NCBI RefSeq assembly: GCF_030646015.1
Contig: NZ_JAUSLT010000140.1
Location: forward strand, 1 to 64,000
DNA: 64,000 nt
Direction of reading: 5' to 3'
Source of the DNA: Bradyrhizobium sp.
Lineage (GTDB): Bacteria > Pseudomonadota > Alphaproteobacteria > Rhizobiales > Xanthobacteraceae
Positions 22,881 to 31,982 of this stretch are shown here, piece after piece. The notes beneath the pieces were generated by a model that was not told where the DNA came from, searched no databases, and was given only the letters and a program-made list of their open reading frames with translations. Made by a program: the position numbers and the translations under genes. Within the stretch, counting starts at the first letter, position 1; every line of letters starts with the position of its first letter.

Positions 22881-25241
22881 TCATGCTCCGCCAAAATGAA
22901 CTTTCAGTCCGGCCTTGTAGACCGTGCCGGGACCGGGGCTCGAGAACAGCACGTCGTTCTGCGTGGTGCCGTCGGTCGAGGATCCCGGGATCGCATAGGG
23001 CCGGTAGTACTGGTTCAACAGATTGTCGACCGACGCAGTGAAGACGATGTCCTTGGTCGCCTGCCAGCTCAGGTACAGGTTGACCAGTTCGTATCCCGTC
23101 GACGGCAGATAGCCTGTCGGCAGGTCGTTGTTGGCGCCGAACGACGACCATTGCGCCGACAGCACCAGCGTGCGGTCGAGCAGCCTGACACCGCCCGTGG
23201 TCGTCACCTTGCGCGGCGTGATGGTGGCCAGGCCGACATTGGTCTGTGTGTTCTTGCCGCGGATCAGGTGGCCGGCGACGCCGACGAACCAGGTGCCCGC
23301 ATCGTACATCGTCTCGGCTTCGAAGCCCTCGATCCTGGCATGGGCAATGTTCTGGTACTGGTAGTGCCTGGAGTACGAAACGAACGGCGGCACCGGTTCC
23401 GGCGCCGAGGCGACCAGATCGATATAATCGTCGACATCGTTACGGAACACGTTGAACTTGCCGCGGAAGCTGTCGCCAGTCGTGAACACATCGTTGTACT
23501 TCAGGTTAAGTCCCGCTTCCTTGTTCTTGCCGACCTCGGGGCGCAGGTTCGGATTGGGCAGGAAGCAGAACAGTCCGCTGCTACCGTCCGCGCAGGTAAA
23601 GAAATTCGGCCCCCCACCGGTGGCGTGCGCACCGGCGATCAGCGTCTCCGTGATCGAGGGGGCGCGATAGCCTTCGGCATAGCTGATATAGGGTGTGAAG
23701 CCTGCCACCGGCGTCACGCCGACGGTGATCTTCGGCGAGAAACGATCGCCGCCCGTCGATACGGTTGCCGAATCCAGATCGTAACGGTCGTAGCGGATCG
23801 CGCTGACGACTTCGAGCCAGGTCGAATAGTTGTTCTTCAACTGGACGAAGCCGCCGGAAACCGTGCGCAAGCCGCCCGGCGTGGTGATATTCGAATTGCC
23901 GCGGCTGTCGCTGGTCTTGACGTCATCCTGAAACGCATCGACGCCGTAGGTCAGGGCATTGCGCCAATCGCCGACATTGAAGCGGGTGGTATTGTTGACA
24001 TCGATCCCGATGGTGTCGAGCACGTAGCCGCGCCTGTCGCCGACGCAGCCCGAGATATTGTTGCCGAAATTGCCCGCCCCGCACAGCGCCGCGCCGGCGG
24101 TGCTGCTGTGATAGGTCTTGACCTGATTGTTCTCGGTGCGATTGCCGTACAGCGTGGCGTTCCAGTCGAACCACATATCGTCCGGCCTGGAGTATTTCCA
24201 GGTCAGCGTGCCGGTATAGTTCCTGGTATCGGACGCATAGACCGACGAACCCTGATACAGCGCGCGCTGTGCCGCCGTCAGCACCGGGCCGCGGTTGAAC
24301 TGCCCGATGTCGTACTGGTAGTCCTGAAACACCGTGCCGAACTTGATCTCATGGCCTTCGGCGGGACGCACCGTCAGCTTCATCAGGCCGCCGGCGATTT
24401 CGTTGCCGGTGTTGCCGATTTCGGTGCCATTGCCATCCTTGTAGTTGGATTGTTTGCGATAGACCACGCCACCGAATATATCGACGTTCGGATCGGCGCG
24501 AACGCCTGCGAACACCGAGCCCAGCCAGCGATCCTTGTTGGTGCCATAGGAGCCGGTCATGTCCACGCCCCAGCGTTCGCCGGGGCGAAGCGCGTCATTG
24601 ATATCCTTGGTGCGGAACGAGACTACGCCGCCGATCGCGCCCGAGCCGTAGATGTTGGCGGTTGGGCCGCGCACGATATCGACGCCACCAACCAGTTCCG
24701 GATCGAGGAAGAACGAGCCGTTGGCGTTGTGCCCGGAGCGCTGATAGTTCTGCCGCGCGCCGTCGACCACCACGGCAACGCGGCCGAAATCCTGCAAGCC
24801 GCGAATATTGATCGCGGTCGCCGGATCGTCGCCGCGATCCTGGAACGACACGCCGGGCACGTTGTAGAAAATATCCGCCAGCCGCTTCGGCTGCAGCCCC
24901 TGGATCTGTTCGAGCGTCACGACGCTGACCGGAGCCAGCGCATCGATGGCGCGCTCTTCGGTCTTCGAGGCGGCGACCGTGATGGTGTCGAGCGACTGCA
25001 CCGGCGTCCCGCCGATCTGGGCGCGCGCGTTCAGGACCGGCGCTGGCGCGACCTGCACATTCTGCGGCTTCGGCTGGCGCCTGGACTGTCTCTGCGCTTG
25101 TTTTTGCCGATCCGGGGAACGGCCGGCGCCATCCGTGGCTGCAGCCTGGGCGAAACCAGCATCCGCAAAACCCAACGACAATGAAAATATCGACGCGCCC
25201 AAAATCAAGGCGCGCGAACGCCCAGCCCTGTCAGCCATCAT
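22881..25241 (-). CDS. hmuR: TonB-dependent heme/hemoglobin receptor HmuR
   Basis: The 786-residue outer-membrane receptor has a signal peptide (about 1-32), a Gln/Arg/Lys-rich linker, a TonB-box-like DTITVAAS, and a plug domain with DIFYNVPGVSFQDRGDDPAT, INIRGLQDFGRV and GPTANIYGSGAIGG. The 22-strand barrel ends in VYKAGLKVHFGGA. The heme-receptor motifs FRAP-like YRAP (in YAEGYRAPSITE) and NPNL (in PNPNLRPEVGKN) are both present. It imports heme using TonB-ExbBD energy. It is the first gene of the leftward operon and divergent from hmuP; the shared region carries an ICE-like site. Confidence 0.93.
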   Translation of the reverse strand: MMADRAGRSRALILGASIFSLSLGFADAGFAQAAATDGAGRSPDRQKQAQRQSRRQPKPQNVQVAPAPVLNARAQIGGTPVQSLDTITVAASKTEERAIDALAPVSVVTLEQIQGLQPKRLADIFYNVPGVSFQDRGDDPATAINIRGLQDFGRVAVVVDGARQNYQRSGHNANGSFFLDPELVGGVDIVRGPTANIYGSGAIGGVVSFRTKDINDALRPGERWGVDMTGSYGTNKDRWLGSVFAGVRADPNVDIFGGVVYRKQSNYKDGNGTEIGNTGNEIAGGLMKLTVRPAEGHEIKFGTVFQDYQYDIGQFNRGPVLTAAQRALYQGSSVYASDTRNYTGTLTWKYSRPDDMWFDWNATLYGNRTENNQVKTYHSSTAGAALCGAGNFGNNISGCVGDRRGYVLDTIGIDVNNTTRFNVGDWRNALTYGVDAFQDDVKTSDSRGNSNITTPGGLRTVSGGFVQLKNNYSTWLEVVSAIRYDRYDLDSATVSTGGDRFSPKITVGVTPVAGFTPYISYAEGYRAPSITETLIAGAHATGGGPNFFTCADGSSGLFCFLPNPNLRPEVGKNKEAGLNLKYNDVFTTGDSFRGKFNVFRNDVDDYIDLVASAPEPVPPFVSYSRHYQYQNIAHARIEGFEAETMYDAGTWFVGVAGHLIRGKNTQTNVGLATITPRKVTTTGGVRLLDRTLVLSAQWSSFGANNDLPTGYLPSTGYELVNLYLSWQATKDIVFTASVDNLLNQYYRPYAIPGSSTDGTTQNDVLFSSPGPGTVYKAGLKVHFGGA

Positions 25242-25402
25242 AACCCCAACCCTGTTTTATCTGTTGTGGGCTCGGCTGGCGGGCGCCGCATCCGAATGCA
25301 GCTGCTTGCTGGCTACCAATTCGAGGCGCGGGCACCCCGCCCGCATCTCGCCATCATTGGTTACGGGCCGGCGTCTGCACGGTCAAGAAAAAGACTGCGC
25401 AG

Positions 25403-25419
25403 TTTATATCGATTGTAAA
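25403..25419. promoter_or_regulatory. Irr/ICE-like palindrome in the hmuR-hmuP intergenic region
   Basis: TTTATATCGATTGTAAA is an imperfect 7-3-7 palindrome that matches the Irr-box pattern TTTAGAA-N3-TTCTAAA at 11 of 14 arm positions. It is midway in the 257-bp divergent interval, so it could serve both hmuR and hmuPTUV. Irr control with HmuP as coactivator is established for Bradyrhizobium heme genes; the site itself is inferred. Confidence 0.6.
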
Positions 25420-25498
25420 TTGCAACAGTTGGATTGCGGTTCGATCGACCTGTAAGACTGCAGCTCCCATCGGCTGGTGCAAAGGTGCAAGCAACGAA

Positions 25499-25705
25499 AT
25501 GTCCGCAGCTTCTCGAGACGATATGGAGCGCGGGGGCCAGCATGCCGTCACCACCTCTCCCGCGACGCGATCCCTGACCATCACCGGCAATCGACTGGAC
25601 AGCCGCGATCTGTTTTCGGGCGACCGCGAGATCATCATTGCGCATGGCGAGGACGCCTACCGTCTGCGGCTGACGTCCCAGAACAAACTGATCCTGACCA
25701 AGTGA
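25499..25705 (+). CDS. hmuP: Hemin uptake protein HemP/HmuP
   Basis: The 68-residue protein has the HemP domain in its last ~45 residues: LTITGNRLDSRDLFSGDREI and IIAHGEDAYRLRLTSQNKLI with the terminal LILTK. Homologues in Bradyrhizobium act as coactivators with Irr for heme uptake genes. A ~22-residue polar N-terminal extension is probably disordered. It is the first gene of the rightward hmuPTUV row, 9 bp before hmuT. The ATG lacks a strong ribosome-binding site. Confidence 0.88.
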   Translation: MSAASRDDMERGGQHAVTTSPATRSLTITGNRLDSRDLFSGDREIIIAHGEDAYRLRLTSQNKLILTK

Positions 25706-25713
25706 GACCGGCA

Positions 25714-26682
25714 ATGAGCTTTTGTCGCAATCATATGCTTCCGGTGATCCGGTCCGTGGTCGTGGCCTGTTGTCTCGCGAGCGGCGGCACCGCCCTCGCC
25801 GCCGGCGTCACGGTGCACGACGCGCGCGACCGCGACGTGACCATTGAAAATTCGGCGCGCATCGTATCGATCGGCGGCGCCATCACCGAAATTCTCTACG
25901 CGCTGGGCTTTGAAGACCGCCTCGCCGGTGTCGACGCGACCAGCCTGTTTCCGACCGCCGCGCTGCGCGACAAGCCCAATGTCGGCTACATGCGGCAGCT
26001 TTCGGCGGAAGGCGTGCTCGGTCTCAATCCCTCGCTGGTGCTGGCGATGCAGGGGTCCGGCCCGAAGGAAACCATGGACGTGCTGGAGGCGGCGAAAGTG
26101 CCGCTGGTGCTGGTGCCGGAAATCATTTCGGAACAAGGGCTGCTCGACAAGATCAGGCTGATCGGCCACGCCATGGGCGCGGATGCGCGCGCGACCTGTC
26201 TCACCACCGCCGTGTCGAGCGATCTGACACAATTGCGCGAGCTTCGTGCCAAGGTGACAAAACCGGTGCGGGTGATGTTCGTGATATCGCTGCTGAGCGG
26301 CCGCGCGATGGTCGCCGGGCGCAGGACCGCCGCCGACGAGATCATCAGGCTGTCAGGCGGCGTCAACGCGATCGACGGCTATGACGGCTACAAGATGATC
26401 AACGACGAGGCGATCGTCGCGGCCAGGCCCGACGTGGTGCTGTCGATCCAGCGCGGCAAGGATTCGGTGGAGGACGAAGCCGTGTTTGCCCATCCGGCCT
26501 TCGCGATGACCCCGGTCGTGGCCAACAAGGCCTTCATCTCGATGGACGGGCTCTATCTGCTCGGTTTCGGACCGCGCACCGCAGCAGCCGCGCGCGATCT
26601 GTCGGTCAAGCTCTATCCGGCGCTGGCGCCGCAAGCCGAAGCCTTTGCGCCTGCCGCGCTCACGGCCAATTGCCGGCAATGA
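25714..26682 (+). CDS. hmuT: Heme ABC transporter periplasmic binding protein HmuT
   Basis: The 322-residue protein has a signal peptide (about 1-29, TALAAG), then the cluster 8 binding-protein pattern: RIVSIGGAITEILYALGFED, GYMRQLSAEGVLGLNPSLVL, the long connecting helix, and AARPDVVLSIQRGKDSVED. It receives heme in the periplasm from HmuR. The stop overlaps the hmuU start (ATGA). The frame is open upstream, but the signal peptide fixes the start at 25714. Confidence 0.92.
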   Translation: MSFCRNHMLPVIRSVVVACCLASGGTALAAGVTVHDARDRDVTIENSARIVSIGGAITEILYALGFEDRLAGVDATSLFPTAALRDKPNVGYMRQLSAEGVLGLNPSLVLAMQGSGPKETMDVLEAAKVPLVLVPEIISEQGLLDKIRLIGHAMGADARATCLTTAVSSDLTQLRELRAKVTKPVRVMFVISLLSGRAMVAGRRTAADEIIRLSGGVNAIDGYDGYKMINDEAIVAARPDVVLSIQRGKDSVEDEAVFAHPAFAMTPVVANKAFISMDGLYLLGFGPRTAAAARDLSVKLYPALAPQAEAFAPAALTANCRQ

Positions 26683-27686
26683 CCGTGCTTGCGGGAGCCG
26701 CCCTCGTCGCGCTGACGGTGGGTGCCGCGGGCATTCCGCTCGGCCGGCTCCCCGCGGCCCTCGGCTTCTGGCCGGAGCACCCGGTTGGTCCGCTGGCGTC
26801 GCGCGACCAGCTGGTGCTGTGGTCGATCCGGATTCCGAGAATAGCCGCGGCCGCCATGGTCGGCGCCCTGCTCGCGGTGTCCGGCGCCATCATGCAGGGC
26901 CTGTTTCGCAATCCGCTGGCCGATCCGGCGCTGGTCGGCGTGTCCTCCGGCGGCGCATTCTTTGCCGCCGCCGCGATCGTGTTCACCGACAGCCGGCTCG
27001 GCGAAAGCCTTCGCTTCATGCAGAATGAATTGCTGCCGCTGGCGGCGTTCGCAGGCTCGCTGGCGACCACCGTGATCCTCTATGCCATCGCCAGCCGCGC
27101 CGGCCGTACCTCGATCGCGATTTTCCTGCTCGCGGGCCTTGCGATCGCCGCCATCGCCAATGCCGGCATCGGCCTTCTGGTGTTCGTCGCCGACGATCGC
27201 CAGTTGCGCGACATCACGTTCTGGCTGCTGGGATCGCTGAGCGGCGCGACCTGGACCAAGGCTACCACCATCGCGCCGGTGCTGGCGCTCGGTCTGATGG
27301 CGTGCCTGTGGATCGCGCGCGGGCTCGATGTGCTGGTGCTCGGCGAAGCCGAAGCCTTTCACAGCGGCGTCGACGTCGAGCGGCTGAAGCGAATCTCGAT
27401 CGTGCTGGTCTCGGCGATGACCGGCGTCGCGGTCTCGATCTGCGGCGTGGTGGGGTTTGTCGGCATCGTGGTGCCGCATCTGCTGCGGCTGGTGATCGGA
27501 CCGGCGCACCGGCTGCTGCTGCCGGCCTCCGCTTTGCTCGGCGCCACCCTGCTGGTCGGCGCCGACACGCTGGCCCGCACCATCGTGGCGCCCGCCGAAA
27601 TGCCGATCGGCATTCTGACCGCGGCGATCGGCGCGCCGTTCTTTCTCGTGATGCTGCTGCGCCAGCGCGGGCTGGTGGCGCTGTGA
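26679..27686 (+). CDS. hmuU: Heme ABC transporter permease HmuU
   Basis: The 335-residue FecCD-family permease has about ten helices. Conserved blocks are LWSIRIPRIAAAAMVGALLA, SGAIMQGLFRNPLADPALVG, the coupling region GVDVERLKRISIVLVSAMTG, GVVGFVGIVVPHLLRLVIGP, and GILTAAIGAPFFLVMLL. Both ends overlap their neighbours (ATGA with hmuT, GTGA with hmuV), which indicates one transcript. It forms the inner-membrane heme channel. Confidence 0.94.
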   Translation: MTVLAGAALVALTVGAAGIPLGRLPAALGFWPEHPVGPLASRDQLVLWSIRIPRIAAAAMVGALLAVSGAIMQGLFRNPLADPALVGVSSGGAFFAAAAIVFTDSRLGESLRFMQNELLPLAAFAGSLATTVILYAIASRAGRTSIAIFLLAGLAIAAIANAGIGLLVFVADDRQLRDITFWLLGSLSGATWTKATTIAPVLALGLMACLWIARGLDVLVLGEAEAFHSGVDVERLKRISIVLVSAMTGVAVSICGVVGFVGIVVPHLLRLVIGPAHRLLLPASALLGATLLVGADTLARTIVAPAEMPIGILTAAIGAPFFLVMLLRQRGLVAL

Positions 27687-28489
27687 CCGCCCTGCTCGAG
27701 GCCCGCGCGGTTTCGATGGATATCGGCGGCGCGACGCTGGTCGAAAATGTCGACCTGCGCGTCGAGGCCGGCGAGACGGTCGCCATCGTCGGGCCGAACG
27801 GCGCCGGCAAGTCGACGCTGCTGCGGCTGATCTCCGGCGACCTGCGCGCCAGCAGCGGCGCGGTGCGGCTGAAGCAGCGCGATCTGCCCAGCTACCCGTC
27901 GCATCAACTTGCCCTGCATCGCGCGATGCTGTCGCAACATGTCAGCGTCAGCTTTCCCTTTACGGTGGAAGAGATCGTCCACATGGGTGCCGGCGACCAT
28001 GGCAGCGCGTTCGCCCGGCCGCTGGTCGACGCCGCCTTGCACGAGGTCGGCCTGGAAGAATTCCGCCATCGCAAGCTGCCGACACTATCGGGGGGCGAAC
28101 AGCAGCGCGCGCACTTTGCCCGCGTGCTGGTTCAGCTCGCTTGCGGCGAGGCCGTGCATGGACCCGGCCTGCTACTGTTGGACGAACCGACCTCGAGCCT
28201 CGATTTGCGTCACCAGATCGACCTGGTGGAGACCGCGCGGCGCCGCGCGGCCAACGGCACCGCCGTCGTCGCGATCCTGCACGATCTCAACCTCGCGGTC
28301 CGCTTCGCCGACCGGATCGTCGTGCTGCACCGGGGCGCGAAGGTGGCCGACGACATCCCCGAGCGAACGGTGACCGATGATTTGATCCGGACGGTGTTCG
28401 AGATCGAGGTCAGGGTGCAGCGGCATTCCGACGGCACGCCGCTGCTGCTGCCGCAACTGATGACGGCCATCGGCTCGCGCGCGAGCTAA
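27683..28489 (+). CDS. hmuV: Heme ABC transporter ATPase HmuV
   Basis: The 268-residue ATPase has Walker A GPNGAGKST (about 35-43), Q-loop around MLSQHVSV, signature LSGGEQQRAHFARVL, Walker B LLLLDEPTSSLD and the H-loop in AILHDLNLAVRF. These are the HmuV/FecE subgroup features. The start is GTG at 27683, overlapping the hmuU stop; the frame is open far upstream. It powers HmuTUV heme import and ends the rightward operon. Confidence 0.94.
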   Translation: MTALLEARAVSMDIGGATLVENVDLRVEAGETVAIVGPNGAGKSTLLRLISGDLRASSGAVRLKQRDLPSYPSHQLALHRAMLSQHVSVSFPFTVEEIVHMGAGDHGSAFARPLVDAALHEVGLEEFRHRKLPTLSGGEQQRAHFARVLVQLACGEAVHGPGLLLLDEPTSSLDLRHQIDLVETARRRAANGTAVVAILHDLNLAVRFADRIVVLHRGAKVADDIPERTVTDDLIRTVFEIEVRVQRHSDGTPLLLPQLMTAIGSRAS

Positions 28490-28610
28490 AATCCCTCAAC
28501 GCCAGGCTTCCGCTTCCGTCCGGCCGCCGCATCGGACCGGCACGACATCGCCAGCTTCGCGGCGCGGTTGCCGGATCACCCCGAAGGCATTCCTTAGAAT
28601 AGATATCCTA

Positions 28611-28650
28611 AACATCATTTGTTGACACTTTAACATCATTAGTTATGATG
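28611..28650 (+). promoter_or_regulatory. Sigma70-like promoter with nested operator repeats before the XRE-hyf operon
   Basis: TTGACA (28622-28627) and TATGAT (28644-28649) are separated by 16 bases. A 13-base direct repeat AACATCATTTGTT (28611) / AACATCATTAGTT (28632) is spaced 21 bases apart, two helical turns, and flanks the -35. CATCAT-N5-ATGATG (28634-28650) overlaps the -10. The arrangement is what an auto-repressed XRE gene would show; XRE starts 50 bases on at 28700. Confidence 0.65.
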
Positions 28651-28699
28651 CAATGGTGACGTTTGATATCGGCTGAAGTCCCGGCAGCGAGGCAAGGGG

Positions 28700-29020
28700 A
28701 TGATCACAGCGGCGCAATTGCGGGCTGCCAGGGTGTTGCTCGGCATCGATCAACGCCAGCTCGCAGAGCTGTCCGGGCTTTCCGCGCCCACCATTCAGCG
28801 CATGGAGGCCAGCGAATCGATGGTCCGGGGCAATGTCGATTCGCTGGTAAAGCTGATTACGGCGCTCGAAGGCGCCGGCATCGAGTTGATCGACGAAGGG
28901 GCGGTCAGCAATGCCGGGGGACGCGGGGTGCGGCTGAAGGTCAATTCCGGATCGTCACGGACCTATCTGGACCATCAGATCGAGACCAAGGCATCGAGCG
29001 GAACGAGGGCGCGCAGATGA
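28700..29020 (+). CDS. XRE-family regulator coupled to the hyf-like operon
   Basis: The 106-residue protein has an N-terminal helix-turn-helix: LRAARVLLGIDQRQLAELSG and LSAPTIQRMEASE, followed by GAGIELIDEG and GGRGVRLKV, typical of a small rhizobial XRE group. Its stop overlaps the hyfB start (ATGA), so it is translationally coupled to the complex. A strong promoter with repeats lies upstream, consistent with autoregulation. A paralogue sharing about two thirds of the first 78 residues is encoded at 36335-36646, at the other end of the operon. Confidence 0.85.
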   Translation: MITAAQLRAARVLLGIDQRQLAELSGLSAPTIQRMEASESMVRGNVDSLVKLITALEGAGIELIDEGAVSNAGGRGVRLKVNSGSSRTYLDHQIETKASSGTRARR

Positions 29021-31035
29021 TGTCGGCGGTCGCTCTGCAAATGGCTTGTGTTGCCGGATTGCTTGGCCTGGCAATTCTGGCGATCGCATTGAGCCGCAGC
29101 AAGATCGCGACCGCGGTCATCTACACCATCACTCTGATCATTTGCCTCGCCGCCCTGGCGGGGTCGCTGCGCTGGCTGCTCGGCGGCCCGGCCGATGCCA
29201 CCGGCCTGATCCTGCCGATCGGATTGCCGTGGCTCGGCGCGCATTTCCGCATGGATGCGCTGGCGGCGTTCTTCCTTGTCGTGGTCAATCTCGGCGGCGC
29301 AGCGGCCAGCCTCTATGGCCTCGGCTACGGCCGCCACGAATCGTCGCCGCACCGCGTGCTGCCGTTCTTCCCCGCCTTCCTCGCCGGCATGAACCTGGTG
29401 GTGCTGGCCGATGACGCGTTTTCCTATCTGCTGTGCTGGGAATTCATGTCGCTGGCTTCCTGGGCGCTCGTCATGGCGCACCACCGCGAGGCTGGCAACG
29501 CCCGGGCGGGGTACATCTATCTGGTGATGGCGAGTTTTGGGACGCTGGCCCTGCTGCTGGCATTCGGCCTGTTGGCGGGGCCAACCGGAGACTACGGCTT
29601 CGCCGCCATCCGCAACACGCCGCATACGCCGTACGTGGCAGCTTTGGTGCTGATCCTGATGCTGATCGGCGCCGGCTCGAAGGCCGGCCTGGTGCCGCTG
29701 CACGTCTGGCTGCCGCTGGCCCACCCGGCGGCGCCGAGCCACGTCTCGGCGCTGATGAGCGGCGTCATGACCAAGGTCGCGATCTACGGTTTCATCCGCG
29801 TCGTGTTCGATCTGCTGGGCCAGCCGAGCTGGCCGGCCAGTGTGATCGTGCTCGGCCTCGGCAGCATCACCGCCGTGATGGGCATCCTCTATGCCATGAT
29901 GGAAACCGACCTGAAGCGCCTCCTGGCCTACAGCACCATCGAAAACGTCGGCATCATCTTTGTCAGCCTCGGGCTTGCGCTGGCGTTTCAGGCCAACGGC
30001 CAGAAGCTGCCGGCGGCGCTCGCCTTCACCGCCGCACTGTTTCACGTGCTCAACCACTCGTTCTTCAAGAGCCTGCTGTTCTTCGGCGCCGGCGCCGTGC
30101 TGACCTCGACCGGTGAGCGCGACATGGACAAGCTCGGCGGCCTGATCCACCGCATGCCGCTGACCAGCTTCGTCGTGCTGATCGGCTGCGTCGCGATCTC
30201 GGCGCTGCCGCCGTTCAACGGCTTCGTTTCGGAATGGCTTATTTTCCAGGCCGTGCTGCAAAGCCCGGAGTTGCCGCAATGGGCGCTGAAGATCATGGTG
30301 CCCGCGGTCGGCGCAATGCTGGCGCTGGCGGCGGCGCTGGCCGCGGCGTGCTTCGTCAAGGTGTTCGGCGTGACCTTCCTCGGCCGGCCGCGCAGCCCGG
30401 CGGCGGAAACCGCCGTCGAGGTCGACCGCATCTCGCTGGCGGCGATGTTCATCCTCGCCACGCTTTGCCTGCTGGCCGGAATCCTGCCGGGACCGGTGAT
30501 GGACGCGCTCTCACCTGTTGCCGTCGAAATCCTCGGCGGCCGCCTGCCGGTGCAGGCCCATGTACCCTGGCTGTCGATCGTGCCCGTCAGCGAAAGCCGC
30601 GGCTCCTATAACGGATTGCTGGTGATGGTGTTCATCGCGATCTCCGCCTCGCTGGCGGTCTACTTCATCCACCGCTTCGCCTCGCATGCGCTGCGCCGCG
30701 GCCCGGCCTGGGGCTGCGGTTTTGACGATGCCGTTCCTGCCGCGCAGTATTCCGGCGGCAGCTTCGCGCAGCCGATCCGCCGGGTGTTCGGCACGCTCTT
30801 GTTCCACGCCCGCGACCATGTCGACATGCCGGCTCCCGGCGATACCAGGCCGGCGCGGCTTCGGATCGAATTGCACGATCTGGTCTGGGAGAGACTGTAT
30901 CAACCGGTCAGCGGCGCGGTCGGGTTCTCCGCCGACCGGCTCAACGCCCTCCAGTTCCTGACCATCCGGCGCTACCTCAGCCTGGTGTTCGCCACCCTCG
31001 TCACCCTGCTTCTGGTGCTCGCGATATGGTCGTGA
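29017..31035 (+). CDS. hyfB: Hydrogenase-4 subunit B-like antiporter subunit HyfB
   Basis: The 672-residue, ~16-helix protein of the NuoL/M/N-MrpD superfamily has the proton-pumping core FPAFLAGMNLVVLADDAF, GAGSKAGLVPLHVWLPLAHP, MMETDLKRLLAYSTIENVGI and HVLNHSFFKSLLFFGAGAV with conserved Lys and His residues. The soluble C-terminal part (about 570-640) is typical of HyfB rather than NuoL. It would translocate protons or Na+. It is the first structural gene of the six-gene operon, overlapping XRE (ATGA) and, by 10 bases, hyfC. Confidence 0.88.
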   Translation: MMSAVALQMACVAGLLGLAILAIALSRSKIATAVIYTITLIICLAALAGSLRWLLGGPADATGLILPIGLPWLGAHFRMDALAAFFLVVVNLGGAAASLYGLGYGRHESSPHRVLPFFPAFLAGMNLVVLADDAFSYLLCWEFMSLASWALVMAHHREAGNARAGYIYLVMASFGTLALLLAFGLLAGPTGDYGFAAIRNTPHTPYVAALVLILMLIGAGSKAGLVPLHVWLPLAHPAAPSHVSALMSGVMTKVAIYGFIRVVFDLLGQPSWPASVIVLGLGSITAVMGILYAMMETDLKRLLAYSTIENVGIIFVSLGLALAFQANGQKLPAALAFTAALFHVLNHSFFKSLLFFGAGAVLTSTGERDMDKLGGLIHRMPLTSFVVLIGCVAISALPPFNGFVSEWLIFQAVLQSPELPQWALKIMVPAVGAMLALAAALAAACFVKVFGVTFLGRPRSPAAETAVEVDRISLAAMFILATLCLLAGILPGPVMDALSPVAVEILGGRLPVQAHVPWLSIVPVSESRGSYNGLLVMVFIAISASLAVYFIHRFASHALRRGPAWGCGFDDAVPAAQYSGGSFAQPIRRVFGTLLFHARDHVDMPAPGDTRPARLRIELHDLVWERLYQPVSGAVGFSADRLNALQFLTIRRYLSLVFATLVTLLLVLAIWS

Positions 31036-31982
31036 TCTCGGACATCATCGTGCAGGGACTGCAGATGCTGCTGGTGCTGCTGATGGCGCCGCTGCTGACC
31101 GGCTTCGTGCGCAAGATCAAGGCGCGGCTGCTGCGCCGCCAGGGCGCCTCGATGTTTCAGCCGTACCGCGACCTGTTGCGGCTGCTCCGCAAGGAGGTGG
31201 TGCTGGCCGACAACGCCTCGTGGCTGTTCCGCGTCACGCCCTATGTGACCTTCGCGGCGATCTGGGTCGCCGCCGCGCTGGTGCCCACCTTTGCCACCGG
31301 CCTGGTGTTCAATTGGACCGCCGACCTGATTGCCATCGTGGCCCTGCTGGGAAGCGCACGCTTCTTTCTGGCGCTGGCGGGCATGGACGTCGGCACCAGT
31401 TTCGGCGGCATCGGCTCCAGCCGCGAGGTCATGATCGCCGCACTGGCGGAGCCGGCGATGCTGCTGATCGTGTTCTGCATGGCGCTGGTCGCCGGCTCGA
31501 CGCAGTTGTCGACCGTCGCCAACTTCATGGCCTCGTCCTATGTCGGGCTGCGGGTGTCGCTGGGCATGGCGGTCATCGCGCTGATCATGGTGGCGCTGGC
31601 CGAGAATGCGCGCATCCCGGTCGACAATCCGGCCACCCACCTCGAACTCACCATGGTGCATGAGGCGATGGTGCTGGAGTATTCCGGACGCCATCTGGCG
31701 ATGATCGAATTCGGCGCGTTTCTCAAGCTGCTGCTCTATGTCTCGCTGATCGCCTGCGTGTTCTTCCCTTTCAACATCGCTCTGTTCGGCACCGGAGCGC
31801 TGGCCTACGCGACCGGCGCCGCCGCCTATGTCGTCAAGCTCGCGGTCGCCGGTTTGCTGCTGGCGCTGTTCGAGACCGCCACGGCGAAGATGCGGGTGTT
31901 TCGCGTTCCGCAGTTTCTCGGCGCGGCCCTGATGCTGGGCCTGCTCGGGACGCTCCTGCTGTTCGTGTCAAGGAGCTTCTGA
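31026..31982 (+). CDS. hyfC: NuoH-like membrane subunit HyfC
   Basis: The 318-residue, ~8-helix protein is homologous to NuoH/HycD. It has LLTGFVRKIKARLLRRQGAS near the N terminus and LAENARIPVDNPATHLELT followed by HEAMVLEYSGRH, the loop that contacts the catalytic module. It anchors the peripheral subunits to the antiporter-like subunits. The start lies inside the end of hyfB and the stop overlaps hyfE by one base. Confidence 0.9.
   Translation: MVVISDIIVQGLQMLLVLLMAPLLTGFVRKIKARLLRRQGASMFQPYRDLLRLLRKEVVLADNASWLFRVTPYVTFAAIWVAAALVPTFATGLVFNWTADLIAIVALLGSARFFLALAGMDVGTSFGGIGSSREVMIAALAEPAMLLIVFCMALVAGSTQLSTVANFMASSYVGLRVSLGMAVIALIMVALAENARIPVDNPATHLELTMVHEAMVLEYSGRHLAMIEFGAFLKLLLYVSLIACVFFPFNIALFGTGALAYATGAAAYVVKLAVAGLLLALFETATAKMRVFRVPQFLGAALMLGLLGTLLLFVSRSF

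Noticed and set aside
22896..25184. 762-codon plus-strand frame opposite hmuR
   Set aside because: A GC-skew shadow frame: Arg/Gly/Ala/Val-rich, no domain, no ribosome-binding site, and it mirrors the well-supported receptor gene.
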